Assembly: GCF_015670745.1 (NCBI RefSeq)
Contig: NZ_JADPCH010000008.1
Span: forward strand, 1-64,000
Length of the DNA stretch: 64,000 nucleotides
Reading direction: 5' to 3'
DNA from: Collinsella aerofaciens
GTDB taxonomy: Bacteria; Actinomycetota; Coriobacteriia; Coriobacteriales; Coriobacteriaceae
Position numbers and translations under genes: made by a program. A model generated the notes under the pieces. That model ran no database searches. It was not told the origin of the DNA and saw only the letters and a program-made list of their open reading frames with translations. Position 1 is the first letter of the stretch. Each line of letters begins with the position of its first letter. Shown here piece by piece: positions 1 through 8,264 of the stretch.

Positions 1-223
1 TCCGCATCTGATGGTGTCGACGTCAATGGTATACGGGTGCACCATCGACGTCTTCAATTCAGAAGATATCAGTGCGGGATGTTTTGGAAAATAACCCAAA
101 ACCGGCCATGTGGGGTCCTTTGGAGTCACCCTTTAGGCGGAACTCTCCTAATTATTTGGATGAGTCGTTTACTTACTTGTACTGTTACCGTCTTCCCGCT
201 CTTGTTGGGGTATGCTTTGTTCG

Positions 224-241
224 TATGTAAACGTATGACAT
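224..241. promoter_or_regulatory. Candidate LacI-type operator upstream of the regulator gene
   Basis: TGTAAACGTATGACAT lies 20 bp before the regulator start and resembles the TGAAAACGNTTGACA boxes in front of the GH32 gene at 1456. This suggests autoregulation. The match is imperfect and the site is inferred only from similarity. Confidence 0.45.
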
Positions 242-260
242 GTTGATGGGGGAGGGTGCT

Positions 261-1271
261 ATGGCTCGCGAGAGTGCTCGTTCTAAGGATACGGCTAAGC
301 CTGGCATCAAGGAAGTTGCGGCGGTGGCGGGGGTTTCGCCTACTACGGTATCTCGCGTGCTTAATAATCGCGGCTATATTAGCCAAGAGACCCGCGATAA
401 GGTCCATGCCGCGATGAAGCGCATCAACTATACGCCCAACGATATCGCCCGTGCCATGCTCAACGGTCGCCTGAATCTTATCGGTATGATCGTCCCCTAT
501 GTCAGCAGTCCGTTTCATGCCCAAGTGGTTCAAGTCATTGAGCATACCCTGGCCGAAAACGGTTTTAAGATGCTGCTGTGCAATAGCGCCAATCGACCCG
601 AGCTTGAGCGCTCTTATATCGACATGCTTCGACGCAATATGGTTGATGGCGTCATCGTCAACTCGCTTAATATCGGTGCCGAGGCGTATGCCGAGATGGG
701 CTTGAGTCTGGTTGGTATCGACTGCGACCTTGGCGAAGCCTCTGTTCAGATTGCGAGCGACAGCTATAGCATCGGCGAACTTGCCACGCGTCGCCTGATC
801 GATGACGGATGTTCACGCATCCTGTGCCTGCGCAGCAATAGCCGCATGCGCATGCCTGCCAATAAGCGTACCGATGCCTACCTCGATGTTGTTGAGCAGG
901 CCGGTTTGCCCGCGCTTGTCCGTGAGGTTGAGTTCGTTAAGCCCGACGACGAAAAGAGCGCGGTCGTTGCGAAGATCCTCGATGAGAACCCCGATATTGA
1001 CGGCATCTTTGCGGGAGACGACACGATGGCGGCTATCTGTCTTAACGTGATGAAGCAGCGCGGCTTGAGCGCTCCGGGCGATATTAAGGTCGTGGGCGCG
1101 GATGGTGCCCGCCGCACTATGACGTTTATGCCTGACTTAACAACCGTACGCCAAGATATCGATCGCATCGGAGAGCTCGCGGCGCAATCCATCATTGCTC
1201 TTATTAACGGCGAAAAGCCCGAATCGAATATCAAGCTCCCCGTTGAACTCATTGAGGGTAAAACCGCGTAG
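261..1271 (+). CDS. LacI-family transcriptional regulator of the sucrose/fructan locus
   Basis: The 336-residue protein has the usual LacI layout. An N-terminal helix-turn-helix spans about residues 14-45 (KEVAAVAGVSPTTVSRVLNN), followed by a hinge and a periplasmic-binding-protein-like sugar sensor domain. I start at 261, which sits 3 bases after a GGGGGAGGG ribosome site and its short spacer; an in-frame ATG at 240 has no such site. It reads toward a GH32 enzyme, a PTS sucrose-type permease and sucrose-6-phosphate hydrolase, so it is probably their repressor. Boxes of the LacI type occur before this gene and before the next one. The inducer is not visible from sequence; sucrose-6-phosphate or fructose would fit the neighbours. 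Confidence 0.9.
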   Translation: MARESARSKDTAKPGIKEVAAVAGVSPTTVSRVLNNRGYISQETRDKVHAAMKRINYTPNDIARAMLNGRLNLIGMIVPYVSSPFHAQVVQVIEHTLAENGFKMLLCNSANRPELERSYIDMLRRNMVDGVIVNSLNIGAEAYAEMGLSLVGIDCDLGEASVQIASDSYSIGELATRRLIDDGCSRILCLRSNSRMRMPANKRTDAYLDVVEQAGLPALVREVEFVKPDDEKSAVVAKILDENPDIDGIFAGDDTMAAICLNVMKQRGLSAPGDIKVVGADGARRTMTFMPDLTTVRQDIDRIGELAAQSIIALINGEKPESNIKLPVELIEGKTA

Positions 1272-1327
1272 TTCATCCCGTGCCAAAAGAATTCCTCAAA
1301 CACCTCTGATGACCGTTCGCCGGCATA

Positions 1328-1408
1328 TGTCAACCGTTTGCCGACGACTGGAACTGCGAAAAGACGTATTGGTGTGAAAACGTTTGACATATGAAAACGA
1401 TTGACATA
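1328..1408. promoter_or_regulatory. Cluster of LacI-type operator boxes before the GH32 gene
   Basis: TGAAAACGTTTGACA (1375-1389) and TGAAAACGATTGACA (1392-1406) are near-identical boxes repeated with a 17-bp period. A weaker reverse copy, TGTCAACCGTTTGCC, lies at 1328-1342. The spacing and adjacency to the LacI gene suggest repressor binding sites over the promoter of the 1456-5879 cluster. Confidence 0.65.
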
Positions 1409-1455
1409 TCTTGCAGTTGTACCGAGTTAGTATCTCGTGAGAAAGGAAGTCTCGG

Positions 1456-2838
1456 ATGCACAAGGTGTATTACCAGCCTGAGGGAATTTGGGTAGGCGAC
1501 ATCATGCCGTACGGCGAGGACGGCACGTTCTATCTCTATCATCAGCGTGACACGCGAAACCCCGGACCTTTCGGAGAGCCGTTTGGCTGGGCACTCGCGA
1601 CAACCAAGGACTTCGTCAATTACAAAGACTTTGGCGAGAGCCTTGAGCGTGGCGGCGACGAGGAAGTCGACCAGTATGTTTATGCCGGCACGGTGTTTAA
1701 GGTGGGCGACAAGTACCATGCGCTCTACACTGGTTGCAATCGCGATAAGGTCAAGGCACGCTTGATGAAGCAGGTTCTTCTTCACGCAACGAGTGACGAC
1801 GCCGTCAAGTGGGAGAAGAACATCGCCGAGACGCTGCTTCCGCCCCAGGAGGGTTACGATGACCGCAACTGGCGCGATCCCTTTGTGCTTTGGGATGAGG
1901 AGAACGAAGAGTACATGCTCATCCTCGGCACGCGTGTGGGCGAGGACAAGCGTCTGATGACCGGTCGTCTGGTCAAGTTCACCTCCAAGGACCTGGATAC
2001 CTGGGAGTTCCAGGGCGACTGGTGGAATCCGGGCCTGTACACCATGTTCGAGATGCCTGATCTCTTTAAGATGGGCGACTGGTGGTATCTGGTGTTCTCC
2101 GAGTACAGTGATGGCAACAAGACCCGTTACCGCATGTCTCGCTCTATCAACGGTCCTTGGATCACTCCTGCGGACGATTCCTTCGATGGCCGCGCGTACT
2201 ATGCCGCGCGTACCGCATTTGATGGTGAGCGCCGCGTTCTCTTTGGTTGGGTTCCTACGCGTGACGAGGGCGGTGACCCCAGCTCTTACCTGTGGGGTGG
2301 CACCTTTATGCCCCTCGAGATCGTTCAGCGTGCCGACGGAACGCTCGGCACCAAGCTCCCCGACAGCATGCTTGGCGCCTTTGGCGAGGGCAAGGCTGTC
2401 GAGACCTTTGAGCTTTCCTGCGAGTCGGGCAAGGTCGAGCAGGTGCTCGTCGCGGATGCCGGCTCCACCTACTTGCTCGATGCCGACATTGAGCTCGGCG
2501 GTAACGCTGCCGGCTTCTCGGTCAAGTTCGCCGAGGACGCCGAGACTGGTCTTGCCTATGAGTTCCGCGCCAACCTGCGCGAGGGCAAGCTCGAGTTCAC
2601 GCCGGCTCCCCAGTACCCGTGGTTCCAGGTCAACAACATGGGCCTCGAGCGTCCGTTGTTCTTTAAGGGCGAGGGCACTCACCATGTGCGTCTGGTCGTC
2701 GACGACGACATCGCGACCATCTTTGTCGATGATGTTGCGCTCAACGCTCGCTTCTGCAACAAGCAGGGCCAGGGTGTGGCGCTTACCGTCACCGACGGTG
2801 CGCTCAAGTGCGCAAACGCAACGATCGCGTCTCTGTAG
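1456..2838 (+). CDS. Divergent GH32-family glycoside hydrolase (fructan/sucrose type)
   Basis: The 460-residue protein has the five-bladed propeller motifs of clan GH-J in altered form. The usual NDPNG nucleophile motif is replaced by VGDIMPYGEDG (Asp15 retained). The transition-state motif WRDPF is at 139-143, and EMPD replaces ECPD with the acid/base Glu at 199. The C-terminal half (from about 330) looks like the GH32 beta-sandwich (RLVVDDDIATIFVDD). No signal peptide is seen, so it should act in the cytoplasm, perhaps on a phosphorylated or short fructoside delivered by the adjacent PTS permease. The start follows a GAAAGGAAG ribosome site. It is 45 bases upstream of the permease and probably co-transcribed. 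Exact substrate is unknown, since GH32, GH43 and GH68 relatives share this fold. Confidence 0.8.
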   Translation: MHKVYYQPEGIWVGDIMPYGEDGTFYLYHQRDTRNPGPFGEPFGWALATTKDFVNYKDFGESLERGGDEEVDQYVYAGTVFKVGDKYHALYTGCNRDKVKARLMKQVLLHATSDDAVKWEKNIAETLLPPQEGYDDRNWRDPFVLWDEENEEYMLILGTRVGEDKRLMTGRLVKFTSKDLDTWEFQGDWWNPGLYTMFEMPDLFKMGDWWYLVFSEYSDGNKTRYRMSRSINGPWITPADDSFDGRAYYAARTAFDGERRVLFGWVPTRDEGGDPSSYLWGGTFMPLEIVQRADGTLGTKLPDSMLGAFGEGKAVETFELSCESGKVEQVLVADAGSTYLLDADIELGGNAAGFSVKFAEDAETGLAYEFRANLREGKLEFTPAPQYPWFQVNNMGLERPLFFKGEGTHHVRLVVDDDIATIFVDDVALNARFCNKQGQGVALTVTDGALKCANATIASL

Positions 2839-2883
2839 CGGCAACGAACCGTTTTATGATTTAGAAAAGGAATGGAGAGGAAC

Positions 2884-4335
2884 ATGGACTACAAGGCAGT
2901 GTCCCAGCAAGTCGTCGACAACGTCGGCGGACTGGAGAACATCGAGGGCGCCACGCATTGCGTGACCCGTCTGCGTCTGGTGCTCAAGGATACGAGCAAA
3001 TACAACAAGGCCGAGCTCGAGAACATCGATGGCGTCAAGGGCGTGCTGTACAACAGCGGCCAGCTCATGATCATCTTCGGTACCGGTACCGTCAACAAGG
3101 TTTACGATGAGTTTATGGCTCTGACGGGCGTTAAGGAGATCAGTGCTTCCGAGGTCAAGGGCGCCGAGGCGGACAAGAAGGGCAAGTTCTTCTCGGTCCT
3201 CAAGGTATTCTCGGACATCTTTATCCCCATCATTCCCGCCTTCGTCGGCGCTGCAATCATCATCGGCCTTAAGTCGCTGATCGTTGCCAACGGCCTCTTT
3301 GGCATGGAGGGCAGCCTCGCCGATCACAGCGAGTTCCTCAAGAACCTCGCAAGCTTCTTTGCCATTATCGCCACCACGTTCGACTACCTGCCTGTCCTGG
3401 TTATGTACAGCGCGGTCAAGCGTTTTGGCGGTAACCCGATCCTGGGCATCCTCGTCGGTATCGTCATGGTTCACCCGAGCCTTATGAACCGCAACACGTT
3501 CGTTATGGACCCGACGGGTGCTGAGTACTGGAACTTCGGTCCGCTATCCATTCCCATGGTTGCTTTCCAGGGCGGTGTGTTCCCCGCAATCCTGACTGCC
3601 TGGTTTATGGCCAAGGTCGAGAAGATTGCCCAGAAGTACATCCCCGAGGTCGTTTCGTTCGTCTTTGTCCCGACCGTTACCCTGATTCTTGCTAACGTTG
3701 CCCTGTTCACCGTGTTCGGCCCGCTCGGCAACCTGATCGGTGACGTCCTCGCCGGCGTAATCGATATCCTGTACAACAGGATGGGCGTCTTTGGTGCCTT
3801 TGTCTTCGCCGCGTTCCTGCAGCCGCTCGTCGTTACCGGTACGCATCAGTTCATCCAGGGTATCGAGGCAAACCTTGTTGCCACGACTGGCTTCAACTAC
3901 ATCCAGGCCATCTGGTCGGTTTCCATCATCGCCCAGGGCGGCGGCGCCATCGGTATGTACCTCATTCACAAGAAGCACTCCAAAGAGCGCAACATCTGCA
4001 TGTCGTCCTTTATCCCGACGCTGGTCGGAATCTCCGAGCCCGCTATCTTTGCTGCAAACATGCGCTATTCGATCATTCCGTTCATCTGCGCATGCATCGG
4101 TGCAGGCTGCGGCGGTGCCTTCGTCAAGCTCTTTGAGGTGCGCGCTATCGGTCAGGGTCTGACCGGCGTGCTTGGCCTGCTCATCGTCACGCCCGAGACC
4201 CTCGTGTGGTATGTGGCTGGCAATCTCATCGCCTTTATCGTGCCGATCGTCTTGATCTTTGCCTACAACAAGGCAAAGGGCGTGCCGACCACCGATGAAG
4301 AGGGCGCTGGCGCTGGCTTCGACGTTAGCTTCTAG
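2884..4335 (+). CDS. PTS sugar transporter subunit IIBC, sucrose/beta-glucoside type
   Basis: The 483-residue protein couples an N-terminal EIIB domain (phosphocysteine Cys26 in the motif HCVTRLRLVL) to a multi-span EIIC domain from about residue 110 (KVFSDIFIPIIPAFVGAAII, later GTHQFIQGIE and SEPAIFAANMR). It would import and phosphorylate a sugar, most likely sucrose given the flanking GH32 enzymes. No EIIA domain is fused, so phosphate must come from a EIIA-Glc-like protein elsewhere. The start at 2884 was chosen because GGAGAGG ends 3 bases before it; the in-frame ATG at 2872 is part of that ribosome site. It lies inside the LacI-regulated cluster. Confidence 0.9.
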   Translation: MDYKAVSQQVVDNVGGLENIEGATHCVTRLRLVLKDTSKYNKAELENIDGVKGVLYNSGQLMIIFGTGTVNKVYDEFMALTGVKEISASEVKGAEADKKGKFFSVLKVFSDIFIPIIPAFVGAAIIIGLKSLIVANGLFGMEGSLADHSEFLKNLASFFAIIATTFDYLPVLVMYSAVKRFGGNPILGILVGIVMVHPSLMNRNTFVMDPTGAEYWNFGPLSIPMVAFQGGVFPAILTAWFMAKVEKIAQKYIPEVVSFVFVPTVTLILANVALFTVFGPLGNLIGDVLAGVIDILYNRMGVFGAFVFAAFLQPLVVTGTHQFIQGIEANLVATTGFNYIQAIWSVSIIAQGGGAIGMYLIHKKHSKERNICMSSFIPTLVGISEPAIFAANMRYSIIPFICACIGAGCGGAFVKLFEVRAIGQGLTGVLGLLIVTPETLVWYVAGNLIAFIVPIVLIFAYNKAKGVPTTDEEGAGAGFDVSF

Positions 4336-4374
4336 TTGAGCCGTTCAGTGTAATCTGAGGATAAGTCCATTTGA

Positions 4375-4412
4375 GGAAGGGCGTTCGACTCGTGTGAGTC
4401 GAGCGTCCTTCC
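4375..4412 (+). terminator. Strong intercistronic hairpin between PTS gene and scrB
   Basis: Two 17-base arms (4375-4391 and 4396-4412) pair with two G-U wobbles around a GTGT loop. No clear U tract follows. It may act as a partial terminator or as an mRNA-stabilising stem that raises expression of the upstream permease. Confidence 0.65.
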
Positions 4413-4436
4413 CCATAGACGAGAAAGTCAACGGCG

Positions 4437-5879
4437 ATGTTAAATAAAAAAAACAAAGTGACACGCGCGGACTATGAGCAGTGGCGTGTCGGACAGGATG
4501 AGACGGCGGCTCGCATCGCGTCCGACCCCGATAGGCTTCTGTTCCATGTGGAGCCTGAGCTTGGCTGGCTCAACGACCCCAACGGTTTGGTTCAGATTGG
4601 TGATACGTATCACATCTATCATCAATACGATCCGTTCGATGCTGCGCATGGCGGTCCAGTGCTTTGGAACCATCTGACGACAAAGGATTTTGTGACGTAC
4701 GAGAATCACGGCCCCGTGCTGTTCCCCGATTCCGATTTGGATTCGAGCGGAGCGTATTCTGGTTCTGCCTTTGTACGTGATGGCAAGATTCACTACTTCT
4801 ATACCGGCAACGTCAAGCATTTTGACCGCGATGATTACGACTACGTGTTGACGGGCCGTGAGCAAAACCAGATTCATATGGTTGCCGAGAATCCCGACGA
4901 ATTGGGCGAGAAGCGCATGGCTGTTGGACCAGTCGATTACCCCGACGATATCGGTACGCACGTGCGCGACCCCAAGATCCTTGAGCACGATGGTATCTAC
5001 TACATGGTTCTGGGCGCTCGTACGAAAGACGACCGTGGCTGCGTGCTTGTCTATACTTCGCGTGATTTAGGGGTCTGGAGCTATGCGACGCGCATTGAGC
5101 TGGGCGAGAAGTTTGGCTTTATGTGGGAGTGCCCTGATCTGTTTGAGCTTGATGGCGAGCTTATTCTCGTTTGCTGTCCGCAGGGTGTGCCTGCCGATGG
5201 TTGGCGTTACCGCAATCCGCATCAGTGCGTGTGGTTCCCCATCGAGGCCGATTGGGAGGCGCCGAGCTTTAAAATCGTCGGGAAGGGCATGCCCCCGATG
5301 GTCGATGCCGGTTTTGATTTCTATGCTCCGCAGTCCTTTGAGGATGCTGCAGGCCGGCGATTGATGATCGGATGGTCGGGTTGCCCCGATGCGACGGCGG
5401 AAAACCCGACGGTGGCGCGCGGGTGGCAGTGCGCGTTGACGGTGCCGCGAGAGCTGAGCATGCGCGATGGTAAGCTCTGCCAGCAGCCGGCGCACGAGAT
5501 TGAGAGGATGCGCGGCGACTGCGTTCGCACGACAGGCGGTGAAACCGTTGAGGAGCCGGGCCGCCTGTTTGATCTCGTGGTTTCCTGTGAGGGCGCCAAG
5601 ATGGTTGAGCTCGAGATTCGCAAGGGTGTCTTTGTGCGCTATGCGGACGGGATGCTTACCCTCGACATGGGTGACGAAGGCTATGGGCGCGACCAGAGGT
5701 CGATTGAGCTCGGCGAGCTTCGCGACCTGCGCGTGCTTTCGGACACTACGATGGTCGAGATTTTTGCCAACGGCGGTGAGGCGGCACTTACGAGCCGTAC
5801 CTATTCGTCGGCGGTTCCGGCGATGGCGCTGCACGCCGAGGGCGCGGCGTCGATGGATTTCTACCGCCTCGCTCATTAA
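4437..5879 (+). CDS. scrB: Sucrose-6-phosphate hydrolase (GH32)
   Basis: The 480-residue protein shows all three canonical GH32 motifs: WLNDPNG with nucleophile Asp47, RDP at 177-179, and WECPD with acid/base Glu231. A C-terminal beta-sandwich follows (VEIFANGGEAALTSRTY). It should split the sucrose-6-phosphate made by the upstream EIIBC permease into glucose-6-phosphate and fructose in the cytoplasm. Length matches the family. A GAGAAAG ribosome site precedes the ATG. The gene is the last of the LacI-controlled cluster and is followed by a hairpin at 6032. The sugar specificity is inferred from motif and context; an inulin or fructo-oligosaccharide phosphate is the main alternative. Confidence 0.9.
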   Translation: MLNKKNKVTRADYEQWRVGQDETAARIASDPDRLLFHVEPELGWLNDPNGLVQIGDTYHIYHQYDPFDAAHGGPVLWNHLTTKDFVTYENHGPVLFPDSDLDSSGAYSGSAFVRDGKIHYFYTGNVKHFDRDDYDYVLTGREQNQIHMVAENPDELGEKRMAVGPVDYPDDIGTHVRDPKILEHDGIYYMVLGARTKDDRGCVLVYTSRDLGVWSYATRIELGEKFGFMWECPDLFELDGELILVCCPQGVPADGWRYRNPHQCVWFPIEADWEAPSFKIVGKGMPPMVDAGFDFYAPQSFEDAAGRRLMIGWSGCPDATAENPTVARGWQCALTVPRELSMRDGKLCQQPAHEIERMRGDCVRTTGGETVEEPGRLFDLVVSCEGAKMVELEIRKGVFVRYADGMLTLDMGDEGYGRDQRSIELGELRDLRVLSDTTMVEIFANGGEAALTSRTYSSAVPAMALHAEGAASMDFYRLAH

Positions 5880-6031
5880 CCGTGCATGGAGCACGATTGG
5901 ACTTGTTGGGCGGAATGTGTCGCAGTTGCCGCGGCCAACTACCGTTTATCGCGTATAGCGACCGTTTGCGGAATAAGTAACACTCCTTAATAAACCGTGT
6001 AAAATCTCAGTTAAGCACGGAGTTTTCCAGG

Positions 6032-6073
6032 GAGACGCTGTCCTTTGTTATGTGCAAAGGGCGGCGTCTCTTT
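6032..6073 (+). terminator. Hairpin terminator candidate after scrB
   Basis: GAGACGCTGTCCTTTG pairs with CAAAGGGCGGCGTCTC (16 bp, two wobbles) around a 7-base loop. Only a short TTT follows, so termination strength is uncertain. It sits between scrB and the degV gene. Confidence 0.6.
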
Positions 6074-6154
6074 GGCGCTTAGATGCCGTTGTGCAACAGC
6101 GCGACGCGCGTGTCATGTATTGAAAAGCCAATGTCGAGATGGGTCGTGATAAGA

Positions 6155-7009
6155 ATGGGCAAGTATGTAATCGTGGTTGAGTCTGGGTCGGATGTAACGC
6201 CGGAGCTCTGCGAGCGCTACGGCATCGTGCGCGTGCCCATGCATGTCACGATTGGTGACGAGACCGTCGAGGACGGCTCGATCGATCCGCTCGAGATTTA
6301 TTCGCGCTGCAACGAGTTTGGTGTGATGCCCAAGACCAGTGGCTGTTCGCCAGCGGATTTTGCGCATGTGTACGACCGCATCCATGCCGAGCAACCCGAC
6401 GCGACTATTTTGCATCTTGCATATTCCGAGGCCACGACCTGTTCGCATCAGTCCTCTAAGATTGCGGCTCAGGGGCGCGACTACGTGTTCTCCATGGACA
6501 CGCGCTTTGTCTCGGTGGGCCAGTCGCTCGTTGTCGTCGAGACCGCCAAGTATATTGAGGCTCATCCCGATGCCACCGTTGACGAGATCTTTGCATTTAC
6601 GAACTCCGTCATGGACCGCGTGTTGCTGGGTTTTGTTCCTACGGACCTTGCCTTCCTTAAGGCGGGCGGTCGCTTGTCCAACGTCGCATTCCTTGGTGCC
6701 CATCTGCTCAAGATTAAGCCCTGCATTGAGGTGACGGGCGGTAAGTTCGTGGCGACCAAGAAGTTCCGCGGTTCTATGCTCAAGTGCGCCCGCGCCTTCA
6801 TTGACCACATGGTTGCGAAGGGCGAGATTGACTACTCGCACATTGGCCTGGCGTATTCGGTGGGCCTTTCCCAGGAGCTGCGCGATGACATGGAAGTCTA
6901 TGCGCATGACCTGGGCTTTAAGGACGTTACCTGGACTCAAGTCGGCGGCGTCATCTCGAGCCACTGTGGCCCGACCGCCTTCGGTGCGGTGCTCACGCTT
7001 AAGGCGTAA
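6155..7009 (+). CDS. DegV family fatty-acid-binding protein
   Basis: The 284-residue protein starts MGKYVIVVESGSDVTPE and carries the DegV pattern throughout: the early VPMHVTIGDE strand, the TSGCSP segment that contacts the bound lipid head group, and the later GFVPTDLAFLKAGGRLS and CGPTAFGAV motifs. Family members bind long-chain fatty acids and many serve as FakB subunits for fatty acid kinase. No FakA gene is next to it here, so the partner must lie elsewhere. I use 6155 because the conserved first strand begins there; upstream in-frame starts at 6083 and 6131 add unrelated residues. The ribosome site is weak. Confidence 0.85.
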   Translation: MGKYVIVVESGSDVTPELCERYGIVRVPMHVTIGDETVEDGSIDPLEIYSRCNEFGVMPKTSGCSPADFAHVYDRIHAEQPDATILHLAYSEATTCSHQSSKIAAQGRDYVFSMDTRFVSVGQSLVVVETAKYIEAHPDATVDEIFAFTNSVMDRVLLGFVPTDLAFLKAGGRLSNVAFLGAHLLKIKPCIEVTGGKFVATKKFRGSMLKCARAFIDHMVAKGEIDYSHIGLAYSVGLSQELRDDMEVYAHDLGFKDVTWTQVGGVISSHCGPTAFGAVLTLKA

Positions 7010-7077
7010 AGGCCGCAGGCGAGCGTTCTTCAGCCTGACATCTCGACGTAGACCCCAGCCATGGTGATGGGGGATAG

Positions 7078-7150
7078 ATTAAAACGTGCCATTCTAGCCC
7101 GAGACGTTTAAACGCAAGCGCATGGGCTAGAATGGCTCTGGCATTTTAAT
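7078..7150. repeat. Long inverted repeat between degV and pflA
   Basis: The left arm (7078-7100, containing GCCATTCTAGCCC) pairs with the right arm (7124-7150, containing GGGCTAGAATGGC) with a small bulge. The loop holds the palindrome CGTTTAAACG. It could terminate degV transcription or act as a regulatory structure in the pflA leader. Confidence 0.6.
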
Positions 7151-7183
7151 TGGTTGCATCCAAGGAGAGGCAAGGTAGCGGGA

Positions 7184-8002
7184 ATGGCTGAGATGACGCT
7201 TGAGGGTGTGGACGCTCGTCCTGAGGATTCCGCATTTGCCCTAGGCCGCGTGCATTCAATCGAGACGATGGGAACGGTCGACGGACCCGGCATCCGCTTT
7301 GTGGTGTTTGTTCAGGGCTGTCCCATGCGCTGTGCGTATTGTCACAATCCCGATACTTGGTCGGTTAGCGGCGGCACCATGGTGACCGTCGAGCACCTTA
7401 TGGACGAGTTCCAGAGTAACCATGAGTTTTACCGCAGCGGCGGAATTACGGTTTCGGGCGGCGAGCCACTTCTGCAGCCCGAGTTTTTGGCCGACCTGTT
7501 CCGTGCAATGCACAACAACCCCGATGGTCGTGTACATACCTGCATGGATAGCTGTGGCTACGCCTTCGACCCTCAGCATCCCGAGAAGTTCGATGCCGTT
7601 CTCAACGAGACCGACATGGTACTGCTCGATATTAAGCATGCCGATCCGGTCGAGCATAAAAAGCTGACCGGCTGCGATCCTGCACGTATCCTGGCGTTTG
7701 GCGATGAGCTTGCCCGTCGCAAGATCAAGGTCGTTATCCGCCACGTGGTTGTGCCGGGCATTACCGACACGGTGGAGGAGTGCGAGAAGCTCGGTTGCCT
7801 CATCGCTCCATGGCACAACGTGGTGGGCCTGGAAATGCTGCCGTATCACACGATGGGTGTCGTCAAGTACGAGCAACTGGGCATTCCCTATAAGCTTGAG
7901 GGCGTACCTCAGATGGATACCGCGCGCATGCCCGAGCTGCGCAATGCCGTCATGACGGGCATGAAAAAGCGCCGCGCGGAACTCAAAAACGCCATCGGCT
8001 AG
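7184..8002 (+). CDS. pflA: Pyruvate formate-lyase activating enzyme (radical SAM)
   Basis: The 272-residue protein has the radical SAM motif CPMRCAYC (Cys46, Cys50, Cys53) that binds the [4Fe-4S] cluster, and the PflA signature TVDGPGIRFVVFVQGC just before it. It should use S-adenosylmethionine to install the glycyl radical on pyruvate formate-lyase, a key step of anaerobic pyruvate metabolism in the cytoplasm. The substrate gene pflB is not adjacent in this window. I start at the ATG 7184, with AAGGAGAGG upstream at a somewhat long spacing; a TTG at 7154 precedes that site. An activase for a different glycyl radical enzyme is possible, but the length and lack of an extra ferredoxin domain favour PflA. 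Confidence 0.88.
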   Translation: MAEMTLEGVDARPEDSAFALGRVHSIETMGTVDGPGIRFVVFVQGCPMRCAYCHNPDTWSVSGGTMVTVEHLMDEFQSNHEFYRSGGITVSGGEPLLQPEFLADLFRAMHNNPDGRVHTCMDSCGYAFDPQHPEKFDAVLNETDMVLLDIKHADPVEHKKLTGCDPARILAFGDELARRKIKVVIRHVVVPGITDTVEECEKLGCLIAPWHNVVGLEMLPYHTMGVVKYEQLGIPYKLEGVPQMDTARMPELRNAVMTGMKKRRAELKNAIG

Positions 8003-8023
8003 CGAGCCATTTTCGCTCCCCAA

Positions 8024-8058
8024 GGGCACTCATTGGGGACAGACTTAAATGAGCGCCC
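8024..8058. repeat. GGGACAG-box hairpin, CTCATT arms
   Basis: GGGCACTCATT (8024-8034) pairs with AATGAGCGCCC (8048-8058), one mismatch. The loop contains GGGGACAGA, the same box seen in the CCTGCCAAAA and TGTGACAAAG hairpins elsewhere in the window. Confidence 0.6.
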
Positions 8059-8264
8059 CTGGGCACCAAGTTGATTGCCAAAGAGCCCCGTCCCAAAAAG
8101 ACTGGTCAAGGTTGCGGTGAGATGCGCAACAGAATCGTGCCATTTGGATAAATACGCTTGTGGTTTCTTTAAAGACACCTTAAACGCCGCTGAATATCTT
8201 TGGAAAGAAATGCCTGCTCGGTATCATGCTGCTCGTATATAAACGGTAGCAGTCAGGAGACCAC

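Noticed and set aside
1-94. Reading frame open from the left edge to a TAA at 92-94 (ending ISAGCFGK)
   Set aside because: Thirty residues with no recognisable motif; another frame is also open across the same bases. Not enough to call a gene end.
1330-2844. 504-codon frame on the minus strand opposite the GH32 gene
   Set aside because: No motif, and the plus strand holds a recognisable enzyme.
7078-7150. tRNA or riboswitch in the pflA leader
   Set aside because: It is one long inverted repeat without tRNA arms or a recognised riboswitch core.
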